Positions 63,767 to 64,000 of a stretch of 64,000 nucleotides of DNA are shown here, piece by piece. The position numbers and the translations under genes are program-made. Under the pieces are notes generated by a model that made no database searches, was not told the DNA's origin, and saw only the letters and a program-made list of their open reading frames with translations. This stretch comes from DASZQY01 sp963843565 (GTDB lineage: Bacteria; Pseudomonadota; Alphaproteobacteria; Rhizobiales; Kaistiaceae): the NCBI GenBank assembly GCA_963843565.1, contig CAWJKY010000003.1:2852001-2916000 (forward strand), in the 5' to 3' direction. Every line of letters starts with the position of its first letter. Position 1 is the stretch's first letter.

Positions 63767-64000
63767 CGCCTGTTTCCGCAAAGATGTGAGCACCGACCGA
63801 TGCCTGTGCGACCACAAAGGGCGCAATCGCCGACAGCGCCAACGCATACGATACGGACGAGACCCCCTGCGGTACGGGTGCGCCGATCTTGGGAAAGGCT
63901 TCCGTCACTCCATAGTATTCGGGCTCGGAGGCCACCCACCGCCATTGGCCGTAATCGTGCGCTGGGTCGAAACCGGCGTCTGCCAAGTGGAGCTCCCAGT
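63753..64000 (-). CDS. C-terminal part of a probable PD-(D/E)XK (DUF4420-like) protein, cut by window edge
   Basis: About 80 C-terminal residues are visible and the frame is open to the window edge (reading LADAGFDPAHDYGQWRWVAS, then YYGVTEAFPKIGAPVPQGVS, SVSYALALSAIAPF). The Y-x-V-x-x-x-FP pattern followed by VxYxLxLS is what I recall from the end of DUF4420 proteins, putative PD-(D/E)XK nucleases that precede AIPR in Mza-type defence operons with Z1 and MutL-like ATPases. The nuclease core lies outside, so this is by recall and context. Confidence 0.5.
   Translation of the reverse strand, partial: WELHLADAGFDPAHDYGQWRWVASEPEYYGVTEAFPKIGAPVPQGVSSVSYALALSAIAPFVVAQASVGAHIFAETGDAGT

Overview
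The window reads as chromosome of a high-GC alphaproteobacterium, most likely of the Rhizobiales (Hyphomicrobiales). This rests on gene content and order: rsmB, a heparinase II/III family gene and purH together; tsaD divergent from hemC-hemD; then a mitofilin-like gene and HemY; plus gpsA, an EVE-domain gene, htpX and acs. I cannot name the species from sequence alone.

Layout. (1) 1-19230 is ordinary core genome with very high GC: a duplicated gene end and a frameshifted reductase at the left edge, then purH, heparinase, rsmB, htpX, a secreted nuclease, a methyltransferase, acs, a polysaccharide deacetylase, EVE, gpsA, NUDIX, tsaD, hemC, hemD, mitofilin-like and hemY, closing with tRNA-Thr(CGT). 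(2) From 19231 to the right edge everything is accessory and of visibly lower and mixed GC, so the tRNA marks the edge of a genomic island that runs out of the window. (3) 19650-27940 is a Type I restriction-modification operon (hsdM-hsdS-hsdR) with a complete DarT-DarG toxin-antitoxin pair between hsdS and hsdR. (4) 27932-35175 is a prophage or integrative-element remnant: serine recombinase, DUF2924, AlpA-like HTH, a replication-type HTH protein followed by iteron-like repeats, a ParB-methyltransferase fusion and a P27 terminase small subunit, after which the phage genes stop. (5) 35326-42027 holds a secreted trypsin-like protease, then a 3.67-kb segment bounded by a perfect 24-bp inverted repeat. 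It contains two convergent genes, a STAND-like ATPase and an ATP-grasp enzyme, whose start codons both lie inside the repeat. A complete tyrosine recombinase lies just outside. I read this as a candidate invertible switch that exchanges which of the two proteins is joined to each flanking upstream region. (6) 42142-43511 is an intact IS256-family element with a 9-bp target duplication. (7) 43785-60818 is a two-gene insecticidal-type Tc toxin: a fused TcB-TcC protein with a TNT-like (NAD+ glycohydrolase family) tip, and a convergent, unusually long TcA. (8) 61685 to the edge is an AIPR gene and the end of a probable PD-(D/E)XK (DUF4420-like) gene, probably part of an Mza-like defence operon that continues outside.

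Together the right two-thirds is a defence and conflict island: restriction, ADP-ribosylation of DNA, AIPR-type defence, a proteinaceous toxin and a probable phase-variable locus, interleaved with phage and IS debris. The inverted-repeat/recombinase locus at 37317-42027 is the strongest candidate for something undescribed. No CRISPR array or rRNA was seen.
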